Shown in pieces: positions 10,667 to 20,991 of a stretch of DNA of 64,000 nt. Each line of letters begins with the position of its first letter. The first letter of the stretch is position 1. The stretch covers positions 86,233 through 150,232 of the forward strand of contig NZ_JJMN01000018.1 in assembly GCF_000696385.1 (NCBI RefSeq), read 5' to 3'. The notes below the pieces were generated by a model. It saw only the letters and a program-made list of their open reading frames with translations, did not search any database and was not told the origin of the DNA. Both the position numbers and the translations under genes were made by a program. This DNA comes from Vibrio metoecus. Its GTDB lineage: Bacteria; Pseudomonadota; Gammaproteobacteria; Enterobacterales; Vibrionaceae.

Positions 10667-10995
10667 GATAGCTCCAATATTTGTGGTTATTCGGTAACGG
10701 CATGAAGTGGCGCTACCGATCAATTTCGTACATTTTGTAGGCGTTTCTACATCTAGACGGCTATTCTAGTGTCGAGCGCTCAAATTACAAGCTCTTTTTC
10801 TGTTTAGCTCATAACCAAACGTTTGCTTAAAAAAGTCAGCTTTGCCACTACAAAGCGAGAATGTGCTAAAAAGTGTGACAAAATCGGAGCAAAGCACCAG
10901 TAAATCGTTTGCAGCAGCAGGGGGGCTTTGCGACAATAGCCGCCACTGATTTTCCGCATCTGTTCATTTCGCTTACTTCCCATTTAGGAGTCGAC
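10667..10995. other. Divergent metK/tkt intergenic region
   Basis: These 329 bases hold the promoters of metK (leftward) and tkt (rightward). Apart from the candidate MetJ operator at 10739-10762 I see no gene and no strong terminator. The tkt ribosome-binding sequence TAGGAG is at 10985-10990. Confidence 0.6.
10739..10762 (-). promoter_or_regulatory. Candidate MetJ operator (three adjacent met boxes) upstream of metK
   Basis: Read on the minus strand, three consecutive 8-mers AGCCGTCT, AGATGTAG and AAACGCCT match the met-box consensus AGACGTCT at 7, 5 and 6 of 8 positions. MetJ binds such tandem boxes and represses metK in Enterobacteria and Vibrio. The site lies about 75 bases before the metK start, consistent with a promoter operator. 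Inference from sequence only. Confidence 0.6.
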
Positions 10996-12993
10996 ATGTC
11001 TTCTCGCAAACAACTTGCCAATGCTATCCGTGCCCTGAGCATGGACGGCGTTCAAAAAGCTAACTCTGGCCACCCGGGAGCCCCAATGGGCATGGCGGAT
11101 ATCGCCGAAGTGCTGTGGCGTTCACACTTAAACCACAACCCACAAAACCCAAATTGGGCTGACCGCGACCGCTTTGTGCTGTCTAACGGCCACGGCTCTA
11201 TGCTGATTTACTCGCTGCTGCACCTGAGCGGCTATGAGCTGTCGATTGACGATTTGAAAAACTTCCGTCAACTGCATTCCAAAACACCGGGTCACCCAGA
11301 ATACGGTTACGCACCGGGCATCGAAACCACTACGGGCCCACTAGGCCAAGGCATCACCAATGCCGTAGGTATGGCGATGGCTGAAAAAGCTCTGGCGGCG
11401 CAGTTCAACAAACCGGGTCACGACATCGTTGACCACTTTACTTATGTGTTCATGGGTGATGGCTGTTTGATGGAAGGTATCTCGCACGAAGCGTGTTCAC
11501 TGGCGGGCACACTTGGCCTTGGCAAACTGATTGCATTCTGGGATGACAACGGTATCTCTATCGACGGTCACGTGGAAGGCTGGTTCTCAGACGACACGCC
11601 AAAACGTTTTGAAGCGTACGGCTGGCATGTGATCCCAGCGGTTGATGGTCACGATGCAGATGCGATTAACGCTGCGATTGAAGCCGCGAAAGCAGAAACG
11701 TCTCGCCCAACGCTGATTTGTACCAAAACCATCATCGGTTTCGGCTCACCAAACAAAGCGGGCTCACACGACTGTCACGGCGCTCCTCTGGGCAACGATG
11801 AAATCAAAGCCGCGCGTGAATTCTTGGGTTGGGAATACGCTCCGTTTGAAATCCCTGCGGACATCTACGCAGCGTGGGATGCAAAACAAGCAGGCGCAAG
11901 CAAAGAAGCCGCTTGGGATGAGAAATTCGCGGCTTATGCGAAAGCTTACCCAGCCGAAGCTGCTGAATACAAGCGCCGCGTAGCGGGCGAACTGCCAGCG
12001 AATTGGGAAGCCGCGACCAGCGAGATTATCGCTAACCTGCAAGCTAACCCTGCCAACATCGCATCGCGTAAAGCATCACAAAATGCGCTGGAAGCGTTTG
12101 GCAAACTGCTACCAGAATTTATGGGCGGTTCTGCTGACTTGGCGCCTTCTAACCTCACCATGTGGTCTGGCTCTAAGTCACTGACAGCAGAAGATGCGTC
12201 AGGCAACTACATCCACTACGGTGTGCGTGAGTTTGGTATGACGGCCATCATCAACGGTATCGCGCTGCACGGCGGTTTTGTGCCTTACGGTGCAACCTTC
12301 CTGATGTTCATGGAATACGCGCGTAACGCGATGCGTATGGCAGCACTGATGAAAGTGCAAAACATCCAAGTGTACACGCACGACTCGATTGGTCTGGGTG
12401 AAGATGGCCCAACTCACCAACCGGTTGAGCAAATCGCTTCTCTGCGTATGACGCCAAACATGAGCACATGGCGCCCATGTGACCAAGTGGAATCGGCAGT
12501 GGCTTGGAAACTGGCCATCGAGCGTAAAGATGCGCCATCTGCGCTGATTTTCTCGCGTCAAAACCTTGCGCAGCAACCACGCAGCGCAGAGCAAGTCGCG
12601 AACATCGCTAAAGGCGGCTACATCCTGAAAGATTGTGCAGGCCAACCTGAACTGATCCTGATTGCGACTGGCTCTGAAGTGGAACTGGCGGTTGCCGCTT
12701 ACGAGCAACTGAGCGCCGAAGGCAAAGCCGTTCGCGTAGTGTCTATGCCATCCACCGACGCATTTGATAAGCAAGATGCCGCTTACCGCGAAGCCGTACT
12801 GCCAGCGGCAGTCACCAAGCGTATCGCGATTGAAGCGGGTATTGCCGACTTCTGGTACAAGTATGTTGGCTTTGGTGGTCGCATCATCGGCATGACCAGC
12901 TTTGGTGAATCAGCGCCTGCGGGTGAGCTGTTCAAGCTGTTTGGTTTCACGACTGAAAATGTGGTGAAACAAGCTAAAGAACTGCTGGCGTAA
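10996..12993 (+). CDS. tkt: Transketolase
   Basis: A thiamine-diphosphate enzyme of the non-oxidative pentose phosphate pathway. The 665-residue protein starts [20 protein letters not shown]. It has [10 protein letters not shown], the ThDP/Mg motif [13 protein letters not shown] followed by DDNGISIDG, and the pyrimidine domain with [13 protein letters not shown] and [21 protein letters not shown] 10996 after TAGGAG is chosen over the 29-codon longer frame. A strong terminator follows at 13034. Confidence 0.97.
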   Translation: MSSRKQLANAIRALSMDGVQKANSGHPGAPMGMADIAEVLWRSHLNHNPQNPNWADRDRFVLSNGHGSMLIYSLLHLSGYELSIDDLKNFRQLHSKTPGHPEYGYAPGIETTTGPLGQGITNAVGMAMAEKALAAQFNKPGHDIVDHFTYVFMGDGCLMEGISHEACSLAGTLGLGKLIAFWDDNGISIDGHVEGWFSDDTPKRFEAYGWHVIPAVDGHDADAINAAIEAAKAETSRPTLICTKTIIGFGSPNKAGSHDCHGAPLGNDEIKAAREFLGWEYAPFEIPADIYAAWDAKQAGASKEAAWDEKFAAYAKAYPAEAAEYKRRVAGELPANWEAATSEIIANLQANPANIASRKASQNALEAFGKLLPEFMGGSADLAPSNLTMWSGSKSLTAEDASGNYIHYGVREFGMTAIINGIALHGGFVPYGATFLMFMEYARNAMRMAALMKVQNIQVYTHDSIGLGEDGPTHQPVEQIASLRMTPNMSTWRPCDQVESAVAWKLAIERKDAPSALIFSRQNLAQQPRSAEQVANIAKGGYILKDCAGQPELILIATGSEVELAVAAYEQLSAEGKAVRVVSMPSTDAFDKQDAAYREAVLPAAVTKRIAIEAGIADFWYKYVGFGGRIIGMTSFGESAPAGELFKLFGFTTENVVKQAKELLA

Positions 12994-13033
12994 TCCAAGC
13001 CATTCTTTGTTACGCAAAGAAAAATCGATGATA

Positions 13034-13064
13034 AAAAATCCCGCTGCGGCGGGATTTTTTATTT
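13034..13064 (+). terminator. Bidirectional terminator between tkt and irgB
   Basis: AAAAAATCCCGC-TGCG-GCGGGATTTTT is a near-perfect stem flanked by A and T runs, so it can end tkt on the plus strand and irgB on the minus strand. It touches the irgB stop codon. Confidence 0.85.
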
Positions 13065-13956
13065 GCCACTCATCAGGCCTTGCTTGGCGGAGCGCATCAA
13101 TAAATAGGCGCAGCCGAAGTGGGTGACGACCGAGCGGATAGAAGCAGTTGATTTCTGTTGGCTGTGATTGCCATCCGTTGACGCAAGGAATGAGGCTGCC
13201 TGGATGCGCCGTTTCAAAACCATTGGCAAACCAAGTAGGAAGCAAACCAATACCACGACCTTTAGCAATCGCATCGGCTTGCATGGCAAGATTATCGCTT
13301 TGTAAACGACTCTCCAGCGCTGGTAATTCATAGCTGCCGAGCTGTGGATGATGCAATGCAACCGCAGCTTGTCGAAACGCAATAAAATCAATCCACGGAT
13401 GATGGATAAGCTCTTGTGGGTGATTGGGTTTATCTCTATAGGCCAAATAATTGGGAGAGGCGTAGGCGGCATAGCGCCAATAGCCTAAGCGTTCTTTGCG
13501 ATAACCCATGGGGGCGGCGTGTTCAATCCAAATGATCAAATCGGGCTCAAACACTTCATCACTGTGTTGAAACTGGCTGAGTAGACGGATCTTCAATGTC
13601 GAATGCTGCTGCATAAACTCATCCAACACTTGGCTGAGCCAACCGCGGATCAAATTCGGGTGCACGACCAACGTGAGTTCACCAGTGACTTGATTATTCA
13701 ATTCTTGCAACGCTTCCTGACTTTTATGTGCCAGTTCAAGTAACTGCTCTGAGTAAACCGCAAACACTTCCCCCGCTTTGGTGAGCGTTAAGCGGTTGCC
13801 CTGCCGCATCAACAAACTTTGTCCTAAATCTTCCTCTAGCTGTGCCAAGCGGCGACTCAAGGTTGACTTAGGCTGCTCAAGTGCTTTGGCGGCGGCTGTC
13901 AGGCTTTTATATTGGCAAAGCGCATAGAAGGCTTTTACGGCGCTGAGATCTTGCAT
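13059..13956 (-). CDS. irgB: LysR-family activator IrgB, frame broken by one insertion near the end
   Basis: IrgB is the LysR-type activator of the divergent irgA. ATG 13956 (MQDLSAVKAFYALC) is preferred to an in-frame start 14 codons upstream. The N-terminal HTH contains SLTAAAKALEQPKSTLSRRL, followed by a substrate-binding domain. As printed, the frame runs past its normal stop into the 3' end of tkt (stop at 12910, C-terminus DEWQIKNPAAAGFF). Removing one base of the TT around 13078-13081 gives ALRQAGLMSGK and a stop at 13059, for 298 residues. The run-on is therefore very probably a one-base error. Confidence 0.88.
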
Positions 13957-14069
13957 AGCTGTTTGACTCTTAAAAGATAATGACATCAGACGTTCCATAT
14001 TTGGTCCGTACTATTCCATGTGTCGATCTATCTCCAGTACAGAATATATGAATAATCCGCCTTGAAATT

Positions 14070-14088
14070 AAGAATAATTATCATTTAA
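14070..14088 (+). promoter_or_regulatory. Candidate Fur box in the irgA promoter
   Basis: AAGAATAATTATCATTTAA resembles the Fur consensus GATAATGATAATCATTATC and lies just before the irgA ribosome-binding sequence AGGAGAGG. irgA is a classic Fur-repressed gene of V. cholerae, which supports the reading. Confidence 0.65.
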
Positions 14089-14099
14089 AGGAGAGGTAA

Positions 14100-16058
14100 A
14101 TGTCCAGACACAATCCATCCCCCGTCAGTTTATCTGTGACACTAGGCTTAATGTTTTCGGCTAGCGCTTTTGCTCAAGAAGCGACGAAAGCTGATGAAAC
14201 CATGGTGGTCACTGCAGCGGGATACGCGCAATCCATTCAAAATGCGCCAGCCAGTATCAGCGTAATTTCCAGAGAGGATCTGGAGTCTCGCTATTACCGT
14301 GATGTGACCGATGCACTAAAAGGCGTTCCGGGTGTAACTGTAACGGGCGGCGGAGATAAGACCGACATCAGCATTCGTGGTATGGGCTCAAGCTACACTT
14401 TGATTTTGGTGGATGGTAAACGTCAAACCTCGCGTCAGACTCGTCCCAATAGCGATGGCCCCGGCATCGAACAAGGTTGGTTACCGCCACTGCAAGCGAT
14501 TGAACGTATCGAGGTGATCCGTGGCCCGATGTCTACGCTGTACGGCTCGGATGCGATTGGCGGCGTGATCAACATCATCACTCGTAAAGATCAGCAGCAG
14601 TGGTCGGGAAATGTTCAGTTATCCACTGTGGTTCAAGAGAATCGCGCTTCAGGCGATGAGCAGAGTGCTAACTTTTTTGTGACAGGTCCTTTAAGTGATG
14701 CTCTATCGCTGCAAGTCTACGGACAAACCACGCAACGTGATGAAGATGAGATTGAGCGTGGCTATGGTGATAAATCTCTGCGCAGCTTAACTTCAAAGCT
14801 TAACTATCAGCTCAATCCAGATCATCAACTGCAACTGGAAGCGGGAATATCAGCCCAAGACCGCGAAAATAACGTGGGCAAGTCGGCGCAATCGAGCGGA
14901 TGTCGTGGAGCGTGTAGCAATACCGATAACCAGTACCGCCGCAACCATATTGCCGTTTCTCACCAAGGGGATTGGCAGGATGTTGGGCAGTCCGATACCT
15001 ATCTGCAATACGAAGAAAACACCAATCAGTCTCGTGAAATGAACATTGATAATACGGTATTCAAATCCACGTTAGTGGCACCGATCGGCGAACATATGCT
15101 GAGTTTCGGTTTAGAGGGAAAATACGAAAGTTTAGAGGATAGCACTTCCAACAAAATTTCGTCTCGTACGCATATTTCAAACAGTCAGTGGGCGGGATTC
15201 ATTGAAGATGAATGGGCTCTTGTTGAACAGTTCCGCCTGACCTTTGGTGGTCGTCTGGATCATGATAAAAACTACGGCAGCCACTTCAGCCCACGTGTGT
15301 ATGGCGTATGGAATCTCGATCCGCTATGGACAGTAAAAGGTGGTGTTTCTACTGGCTTCCGTGCACCGCAATTACGTGAAGTGACGCCGGATTGGGGACA
15401 AGTGAGTAAGGGCGGTAATATTTATGGCAACCCAGATCTCAAACCTGAAACATCGGTGAACAAAGAACTGAGTTTGATGTATAGCACAGGCTCAGGTCTG
15501 GCGGCGTCGTTGACTGCTTTCCATAATGATTTTAAAGATAAAATCACTCGCGTCGCTTGTCCGACCAATATTTGTACCGATGGAGCAAACCAATGGGGTG
15601 CAGCTCCTACTTATCGTGTGAATATTGATGAAGCGGAAACCTATGGTGCAGAAGCTACGTTAAGTCTGCCGATCACCGAAAGCGTTGAGTTATCGTCTAG
15701 CTACACGTACACCCATTCGGAGCAAAAATCAGGGAATTTTGCTGGCCGTCCGCTACTGCAGTTACCTAAACATCTGTTCAATGCCAACTTGAGCTGGCAA
15801 ACCACAGATCGCCTCAATAGTTGGGCTAACCTCAACTATCGTGGTAAGGAGATGCAGCCGGAAGGTGGGGCGTCGAACGATGATTTCATCGCGCCAAGCT
15901 ACACCTTTATCGATACTGGCGTGACTTACGCACTCACCGATACCGCAACGCTTAAAGCTGCGGTGTACAACCTGTTTGATCAAGAGGTGAATTACGCGGA
16001 GTATGGCTATGTAGAAGATGGCCGCCGCTACTGGTTGGGTTTAGACATCGCCTTCTAA
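14100..16058 (+). CDS. irgA: TonB-dependent catecholate siderophore receptor IrgA
   Basis: An outer-membrane receptor for enterobactin-type siderophores, induced by low iron. The 652-residue protein has a signal peptide ending near ASAFAQ, a TonB box within DETMVVTAAG, a plug domain (ALKGVPGVTVTGGGDKTDIS, IRGPMSTLYGSDAIGGVINI) and a beta barrel ending in the aromatic YWLGLDIAF. IrgB activates it and Fur probably represses it through the site at 14070. A hairpin follows at 16072. Confidence 0.95.
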   Translation: MSRHNPSPVSLSVTLGLMFSASAFAQEATKADETMVVTAAGYAQSIQNAPASISVISREDLESRYYRDVTDALKGVPGVTVTGGGDKTDISIRGMGSSYTLILVDGKRQTSRQTRPNSDGPGIEQGWLPPLQAIERIEVIRGPMSTLYGSDAIGGVINIITRKDQQQWSGNVQLSTVVQENRASGDEQSANFFVTGPLSDALSLQVYGQTTQRDEDEIERGYGDKSLRSLTSKLNYQLNPDHQLQLEAGISAQDRENNVGKSAQSSGCRGACSNTDNQYRRNHIAVSHQGDWQDVGQSDTYLQYEENTNQSREMNIDNTVFKSTLVAPIGEHMLSFGLEGKYESLEDSTSNKISSRTHISNSQWAGFIEDEWALVEQFRLTFGGRLDHDKNYGSHFSPRVYGVWNLDPLWTVKGGVSTGFRAPQLREVTPDWGQVSKGGNIYGNPDLKPETSVNKELSLMYSTGSGLAASLTAFHNDFKDKITRVACPTNICTDGANQWGAAPTYRVNIDEAETYGAEATLSLPITESVELSSSYTYTHSEQKSGNFAGRPLLQLPKHLFNANLSWQTTDRLNSWANLNYRGKEMQPEGGASNDDFIAPSYTFIDTGVTYALTDTATLKAAVYNLFDQEVNYAEYGYVEDGRRYWLGLDIAF

Positions 16059-16071
16059 TTGCTAGAGGTTT

Positions 16072-16099
16072 AGAGGATTGGCGGCAGCGCCAATCCTCT
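16072..16099 (+). terminator. Terminator-like hairpin after irgA
   Basis: A 12-bp perfect stem, AGAGGATTGGCG paired with CGCCAATCCTCT around GCAG. The downstream tract GTGTGTTTC is only weakly T-rich, so termination may be partial. Confidence 0.7.
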
Positions 16100-16209
16100 G
16101 TGTGTTTCGCGATCGGCGGTGGAATCATTTATTGCACAGGATCGCCGTGCCAAAGCTTAGAGTATCGGTTACTATTGCCAACCAATCTGAGAGCGATAGG
16201 CGAGATACG

Positions 16210-17235
16210 ATGCTGAGGGTAGCAATTAACGGCTTTGGGCGCATTGGGCGTAACGTATTACGTGCAGTGTATGAAAGTGGTAAACGTGACCGCATTCAAG
16301 TGGTTGCGGTGAACGAGCTTGCCAAGCCAGATGCGATGGCACACCTCCTGCAGTACGATACTAGCCACGGTCGCTTTGGCAAAAAAATCAGCCATGATCA
16401 GCAGCATATCTATGTTCACCATCAAAATGGTGAGTATGACTCAATCCGCATTCTGCATCTTTCGGAAATTCCTCTCTTACCTTGGCGTGATTTAGGCGTG
16501 GATTTAGTCCTCGACTGTACAGGTGTGTATGGTTGCCAAGAGGATGGTCAGCAACATATTGATGCGGGCGCGAAGTTAGTTTTATTTTCCCATCCTGGTG
16601 CTAGCGATCTCGACAACACCATCATCTATGGCGTGAATCATGAGACGCTCACTGCTGAGCATAAAATCGTCTCTAACGGTTCTTGTACCACCAACTGCAT
16701 TGTGCCCATAATCAAGGTATTGGATGACGCATTCGGCATTGATTCTGGCACCATCACCACCATCCATTCCTCGATGAACGATCAACAAGTGATTGATGCG
16801 TATCATAATGACTTACGACGCACACGAGCGGCCAGTCAATCGATCATTCCCGTTGATACTAAGTTGCATAAAGGTATTGAAAGAATATTTCCGAAATTTT
16901 CTAACAAATTTGAAGCGATTTCGGTGCGTGTACCGACAGTAAATGTGACCGCGATGGATTTAAGTGTCACAATTAAATCAAATGTGAAAGTTAATGACGT
17001 AAATCAAACCATTGTGAACGCATCTCAGTGTACATTACGTGGCATTGTTGACTATACTGAAGCGCCTTTGGTTTCCATCGATTTTAACCATGATCCGCAC
17101 AGCGCGATTGTGGATGGAACACAAACGAGAGTCAGTAACGGGCAGTTAGTGAAAATGCTCGTTTGGTGTGATAACGAATGGGGCTTTGCCAACCGGATGT
17201 TAGATACCGCTTTGGCAATGCAAGCCACGCAGTAA
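16210..17235 (+). CDS. epd: Erythrose-4-phosphate dehydrogenase
   Basis: Epd is a GAPDH-family enzyme oxidising erythrose 4-phosphate to 4-phosphoerythronate for pyridoxal-phosphate synthesis. The 341-residue protein starts [20 protein letters not shown] (NAD-binding Rossmann fold). It has the catalytic cysteine in [10 protein letters not shown] and a C-terminal [14 protein letters not shown]. The start ATG 16210 is chosen over an upstream extension of 44 codons. The epd-pgk-fbaA order is the well-known enterobacterial arrangement. Confidence 0.93.
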   Translation: MLRVAINGFGRIGRNVLRAVYESGKRDRIQVVAVNELAKPDAMAHLLQYDTSHGRFGKKISHDQQHIYVHHQNGEYDSIRILHLSEIPLLPWRDLGVDLVLDCTGVYGCQEDGQQHIDAGAKLVLFSHPGASDLDNTIIYGVNHETLTAEHKIVSNGSCTTNCIVPIIKVLDDAFGIDSGTITTIHSSMNDQQVIDAYHNDLRRTRAASQSIIPVDTKLHKGIERIFPKFSNKFEAISVRVPTVNVTAMDLSVTIKSNVKVNDVNQTIVNASQCTLRGIVDYTEAPLVSIDFNHDPHSAIVDGTQTRVSNGQLVKMLVWCDNEWGFANRMLDTALAMQATQ

Positions 17236-17383
17236 AGGCTAAGCATGCACTTCAAATCAGGTTTGGATATTGAAACCTGAAGAACGCATCCCCATATCGG
17301 TAAACAGCTAAGATTTTACCGACTCGGCAGGGTCGCCGAGTTGCAGAATTTTCATTTCTTTAAATAGTTTGAGAGGACAAATC

Positions 17384-18547
17384 ATGTCTGTAATCAAGAT
17401 GATTGACCTGGATCTTGCAGGTAAACGCGTATTCATTCGTGCTGACCTGAACGTACCAGTAAAAGACGGCAAAGTGACTTCTGATGCACGTATCCTTGCG
17501 TCTCTACCAACAATCAAGCACTGCTTGGAAGCGGGCGCTAAAGTAATGGTCACTTCTCACTTGGGTCGCCCAACTGAAGGTGAGTATGCTGAGGAGTTCT
17601 CTCTACTACCAGTGGTTAACTACCTGAACGATGCACTAGACTGCGAAGTTCGCCTAGTGAAAGACTACATCGATGGCGTTGAACTGAACGCAGGTGAACT
17701 GGTTGTTCTGGAAAACGTTCGCTTCAACAAAGGCGAAAAGAAAAACGAAGAAGCGCTGTCTAAGAAATACGCAGCACTGTGTGACGTATTCGTGATGGAC
17801 GCTTTTGGTACTGCGCACCGTGCTCAAGCTTCTACTCACGGCGTTGGCATGTTTGCTCCTATCGCTTGTGCAGGCCCACTGCTGGCTGACGAACTTGAAG
17901 CGCTAGGCAAAGCAATGGACAAGCCAGCTCGCCCAATGGTAGCGATCGTTGGTGGTTCAAAAGTATCAACGAAACTGACTGTACTTGAGTCACTGTCAAA
18001 AATCGCTGACCAACTGGTTGTTGGCGGTGGTATCGCGAACACTTTCATCGCGGCAGCGGGTCACAATGTAGGCAAGTCTCTGTACGAAGCAGACCTTGTT
18101 GAAACGGCGAAAAAGCTGATGGAAGAGTGTGCAATTCCTGTTGCGACTGACGTGGCGTGTGCCAAAGCATTCGATGAGAACGCAGAAGCAGAAATCAAAC
18201 ACGTTTCTGAAGTTCAAGACGACGATATGATTTTCGACTTGGGTCCAAACTCAACAGCTGAACTGGCTGAGATCCTGAAAAACGCGAAAACTATCCTGTG
18301 GAACGGCCCAGTAGGCGTATTCGAATTCAAGAACTTTGAAGCGGGTACTCGTGGTATCGCAGAAGCGATCGCGAAATCTGAAGGCTTCTCTGTTGCGGGT
18401 GGCGGTGACACGCTAGCCGCGATCGACAAGTTTGGCATCAAAGCCGATGTTTCTTACATCTCAACAGGCGGCGGTGCATTCCTTGAGTTCGTTGAAGGTA
18501 AAAAACTGCCTGCAGTTGAAATGCTGGAAGCGCGCGCTAAAGCGTAA
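17384..18547 (+). CDS. pgk: Phosphoglycerate kinase
   Basis: A glycolytic kinase making ATP from 1,3-bisphosphoglycerate, 387 residues. Motifs seen are [17 protein letters not shown] (substrate site), [12 protein letters not shown], and the nucleotide-binding GGSKVSTKL and [13 protein letters not shown]. Start ATG 17384 follows GAGAGG; an in-frame start five codons earlier is less likely. Codon choice is biased toward that of highly expressed genes, as in fbaA. Confidence 0.97.
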   Translation: MSVIKMIDLDLAGKRVFIRADLNVPVKDGKVTSDARILASLPTIKHCLEAGAKVMVTSHLGRPTEGEYAEEFSLLPVVNYLNDALDCEVRLVKDYIDGVELNAGELVVLENVRFNKGEKKNEEALSKKYAALCDVFVMDAFGTAHRAQASTHGVGMFAPIACAGPLLADELEALGKAMDKPARPMVAIVGGSKVSTKLTVLESLSKIADQLVVGGGIANTFIAAAGHNVGKSLYEADLVETAKKLMEECAIPVATDVACAKAFDENAEAEIKHVSEVQDDDMIFDLGPNSTAELAEILKNAKTILWNGPVGVFEFKNFEAGTRGIAEAIAKSEGFSVAGGGDTLAAIDKFGIKADVSYISTGGGAFLEFVEGKKLPAVEMLEARAKA

Positions 18548-18557
18548 TGATCAAATG

Positions 18558-18584
18558 AGAGCGGGAGACAACTCCCGCTTTCTT
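18558..18584 (+). terminator. Terminator between pgk and fbaA
   Basis: AGCGGGAG-ACAA-CTCCCGCT followed by TTCTTG. It may partly uncouple pgk from fbaA, which then has its own promoter in the 120 bases before its start. Confidence 0.75.
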
Positions 18585-18700
18585 GTTTGCTGCACGGCGA
18601 GTATTTCTTTGGTAGAATGCCGCGATTGGTGAGCAAACGTTTGCAAGAATTGAAACTTACCGTTTTTATTTTTAAAACGACAGAAAATAGGATTCCATCC

Positions 18701-19777
18701 ATGTCTAAGATCTTTGATTTTGTAAAACCTGGTGTTATTTCTGGTGATGACGTACAGAAAGTTTTTGAAGTAGCAAAACAAAATGGCTTTGCACTTCCAG
18801 CAGTAAACTGTGTAGGTACTGACTCTGTAAACGGCGTTCTAGAAGCAGCAGCAAAAGTGAAAGCGCCTGTTATCGTTCAGTTCTCTAACGGTGGCGCAGC
18901 ATTCTTTGCTGGTAAAGGTCTGAAACTTGAAGGTCAAAAAGCGCAAATCCTAGGCGCGATCGCAGGTGCAAAATACGTTCACTCTGTAGCAGAAGCTTAC
19001 GGTATTCCAGTGATCCTGCACACTGACCACGCAGCGAAAAACCTACTACCTTGGATCGACGGTCTGCTAGACGCAGGTGAAAAACACTTCGCAGAAACTG
19101 GCAAACCACTGTTCTCTTCTCACATGATCGATCTGTCTGAAGAGTCTCTGGAAGAGAACATCGAGATCTCTGCAAAATACCTAGAGCGCATGGCGAAAAT
19201 GAACATGACTCTGGAGATCGAACTGGGTTGTACTGGTGGTGAAGAAGACGGTGTTGATAACTCTGACATGGATTCTTCTGAACTGTACACTTCTCCAGAA
19301 GATGTTGCATACGCATACGAGAAACTGAACGCAATCAGCCATCGTTTCACTATCGCTGCTTCTTTCGGTAACGTACACGGCGTTTACAAGCCAGGTAACG
19401 TAGTTCTGACTCCAACTATCCTACGCGATTCTCAAAAATACGTTTCTGAGAAGTTTGGTCTGCCAGAAAACTCACTGAACTTCGTATTCCACGGCGGTTC
19501 AGGTTCTTCTCTGGAAGAAATCCGTGAGTCAATCTCTTACGGCGTGATCAAAATGAACATCGATACTGATACTCAGTGGGCAACATGGGATGGTATTCGT
19601 CTGTATGAAGCGAAAAACCATGACTACCTGCAAGGTCAAATCGGTAACCCAACGGGTGAAGATGCACCGAACAAGAAATACTACGATCCACGCGTATGGC
19701 TGCGTGCTGGTCAAGCGGCAATGGTTGCTCGCCTAGAGAAAGCATTTGCTGACCTGAATGCGATTGACGTACTGTAA
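18701..19777 (+). CDS. fbaA: Class II fructose-bisphosphate aldolase
   Basis: A zinc-dependent aldolase interconverting fructose 1,6-bisphosphate with two triose phosphates, 358 residues from MSKIFDFVKPGVISGDDVQK. VILHTDHAAKNLLPW contributes the catalytic Asp and a zinc His, LEIELGCTGGEEDGVDNS is the class II signature, and FHGGSGSS and NMNIDTD-type residues bind the substrate phosphate. Start ATG 18701 gives the usual length. Confidence 0.97.
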   Translation: MSKIFDFVKPGVISGDDVQKVFEVAKQNGFALPAVNCVGTDSVNGVLEAAAKVKAPVIVQFSNGGAAFFAGKGLKLEGQKAQILGAIAGAKYVHSVAEAYGIPVILHTDHAAKNLLPWIDGLLDAGEKHFAETGKPLFSSHMIDLSEESLEENIEISAKYLERMAKMNMTLEIELGCTGGEEDGVDNSDMDSSELYTSPEDVAYAYEKLNAISHRFTIAASFGNVHGVYKPGNVVLTPTILRDSQKYVSEKFGLPENSLNFVFHGGSGSSLEEIRESISYGVIKMNIDTDTQWATWDGIRLYEAKNHDYLQGQIGNPTGEDAPNKKYYDPRVWLRAGQAAMVARLEKAFADLNAIDVL

Positions 19778-19800
19778 TTTGCATTAAGTCTTTATGATTA

Positions 19801-19832
19801 AGAAGCCCGCCTTGAGCGGGTTTCTTTTTTTA
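19801..19832 (+). terminator. Terminator after fbaA
   Basis: AGAAGCCCGC-CTTGA-GCGGGTTTCT followed by T7, a strong Rho-independent terminator. The remaining ~230 bases to mscS hold its promoter region and show no gene. Confidence 0.85.
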
Positions 19833-20064
19833 CGCTATCTCATTTTGATGGATAGCGGAGTGCTAGAATATTGTTTAACCTGTAACCGTGGCGTAGCAAA
19901 TTCTACGTAACTGTTTGTGATTCTTTACCAAATTCTGACTTTGCGAAAGTTTGAGTTTGCGTTATTGTGCCAAAATTCTGACATTTGGCGGTTGCTTTGT
20001 GCGTTCTCTTGCTGAGCTTTCGCAATTCCCGCTAATATTTCATCAATTCTGAGAGGAAAACACT

Positions 20065-20928
20065 ATGGCTGGTGAATCGATTGGTGTAGAAGCACCTATC
20101 GTTGAGAGTTTTAATCAGGTCAACACTTGGTTAACCAATAATTCGGATCTTTTGGTTCAGTATGGTGTGAATGTGATTTCCGCTATCCTGATCTTGTTTA
20201 TCGGTAACCTTGTGGTTAAAGCGGTAGCAGGTAGCGTTGCCAACGTATTGAAAAAGAAAGAGATGGATAAGGCTGTCGTGGAGTTTATCCACGGTCTTGT
20301 ACGTTACACGCTGTTTATTATTGTGTTGATTGCAGCGTTGAGTCGTATTGGTGTCCAGACGGCTTCTGTCGTAGCGGTGATCGGTGCTGCGGGTCTGGCT
20401 GTTGGTTTAGCTCTACAAGGTTCGCTGTCTAATTTTGCAGCCGGTGTACTGATTGTGGCATTCCGTCCATTCAAATCCGGTGATTATGTGGAAATTGGTG
20501 GTGTAGCCGGCTCGGTTGATTCTATTCAAATTTTCCAAACTGTCCTGAAAAGCCCAGATAACAAAATGGTTGTGGTACCAAACTCAGCGGTCATTGGCGG
20601 TGCGATCACTAACTATTCACGTCATGAAACGCGTCGTGTCGATATGGTGATCGGTGTGTCTTACAAGTCTGATCTGCAGAAAACTAAGCGTGTTCTGCGT
20701 GAAACGTTGGAAAAAGATCCTCGTATCCTCAAAGATCCAGATATGACAATTGGTGTGCTGACTTTGGCGGATTCATCAATCAACTTTGTGGTGCGTCCAT
20801 GGTGTAAAACTTCGGACTACTGGGCGGTGTACTTTGATTCAATGCAAGCGATCAAAGAAGCGCTGGATGCAAATGGTATCGAAATTCCATTCCCACAAAT
20901 GGATGTGCATCTGAACAAAATCAATTAA
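20065..20928 (+). CDS. mscS: Small-conductance mechanosensitive channel MscS
   Basis: An inner-membrane tension-gated channel that releases solutes on osmotic down-shock. The 287-residue protein has three predicted transmembrane segments. The pore-lining third helix, VIGAAGLAVGLALQGSLSNF near residues 101-120, has the typical Gly/Ala pattern. It is followed by the MscS beta domain (FKSGDYVEIGGVAGSV, VPNSAVIGGAITNYS) and a cytosolic vestibule. GAGAGG precedes the start. Confidence 0.95.
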   Translation: MAGESIGVEAPIVESFNQVNTWLTNNSDLLVQYGVNVISAILILFIGNLVVKAVAGSVANVLKKKEMDKAVVEFIHGLVRYTLFIIVLIAALSRIGVQTASVVAVIGAAGLAVGLALQGSLSNFAAGVLIVAFRPFKSGDYVEIGGVAGSVDSIQIFQTVLKSPDNKMVVVPNSAVIGGAITNYSRHETRRVDMVIGVSYKSDLQKTKRVLRETLEKDPRILKDPDMTIGVLTLADSSINFVVRPWCKTSDYWAVYFDSMQAIKEALDANGIEIPFPQMDVHLNKIN

Positions 20929-20952
20929 TGGTTTTGCTATATATAAAATACC

Positions 20953-20980
20953 AAAGCGGAGTGTTTACTCCGCTTTTTTG
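20953..20980 (+). terminator. Terminator after mscS, convergent with argO
   Basis: AAAGCGGAG-TGTTTA-CTCCGCTTT with a T6 tract on the plus strand. It may also act on the minus strand for argO, which ends at 20992. Confidence 0.8.
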
Positions 20981-20991
20981 TCGGTAATAGC

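Noticed and set aside
12199..12774. 191-codon minus-strand frame inside tkt
   Set aside because: Antisense to a conserved, fully explained transketolase; no family signature and the codon pattern mirrors the sense gene.
18885..19334. 149-codon minus-strand frame in fbaA
   Set aside because: A shadow of a highly biased aldolase gene; no independent support.
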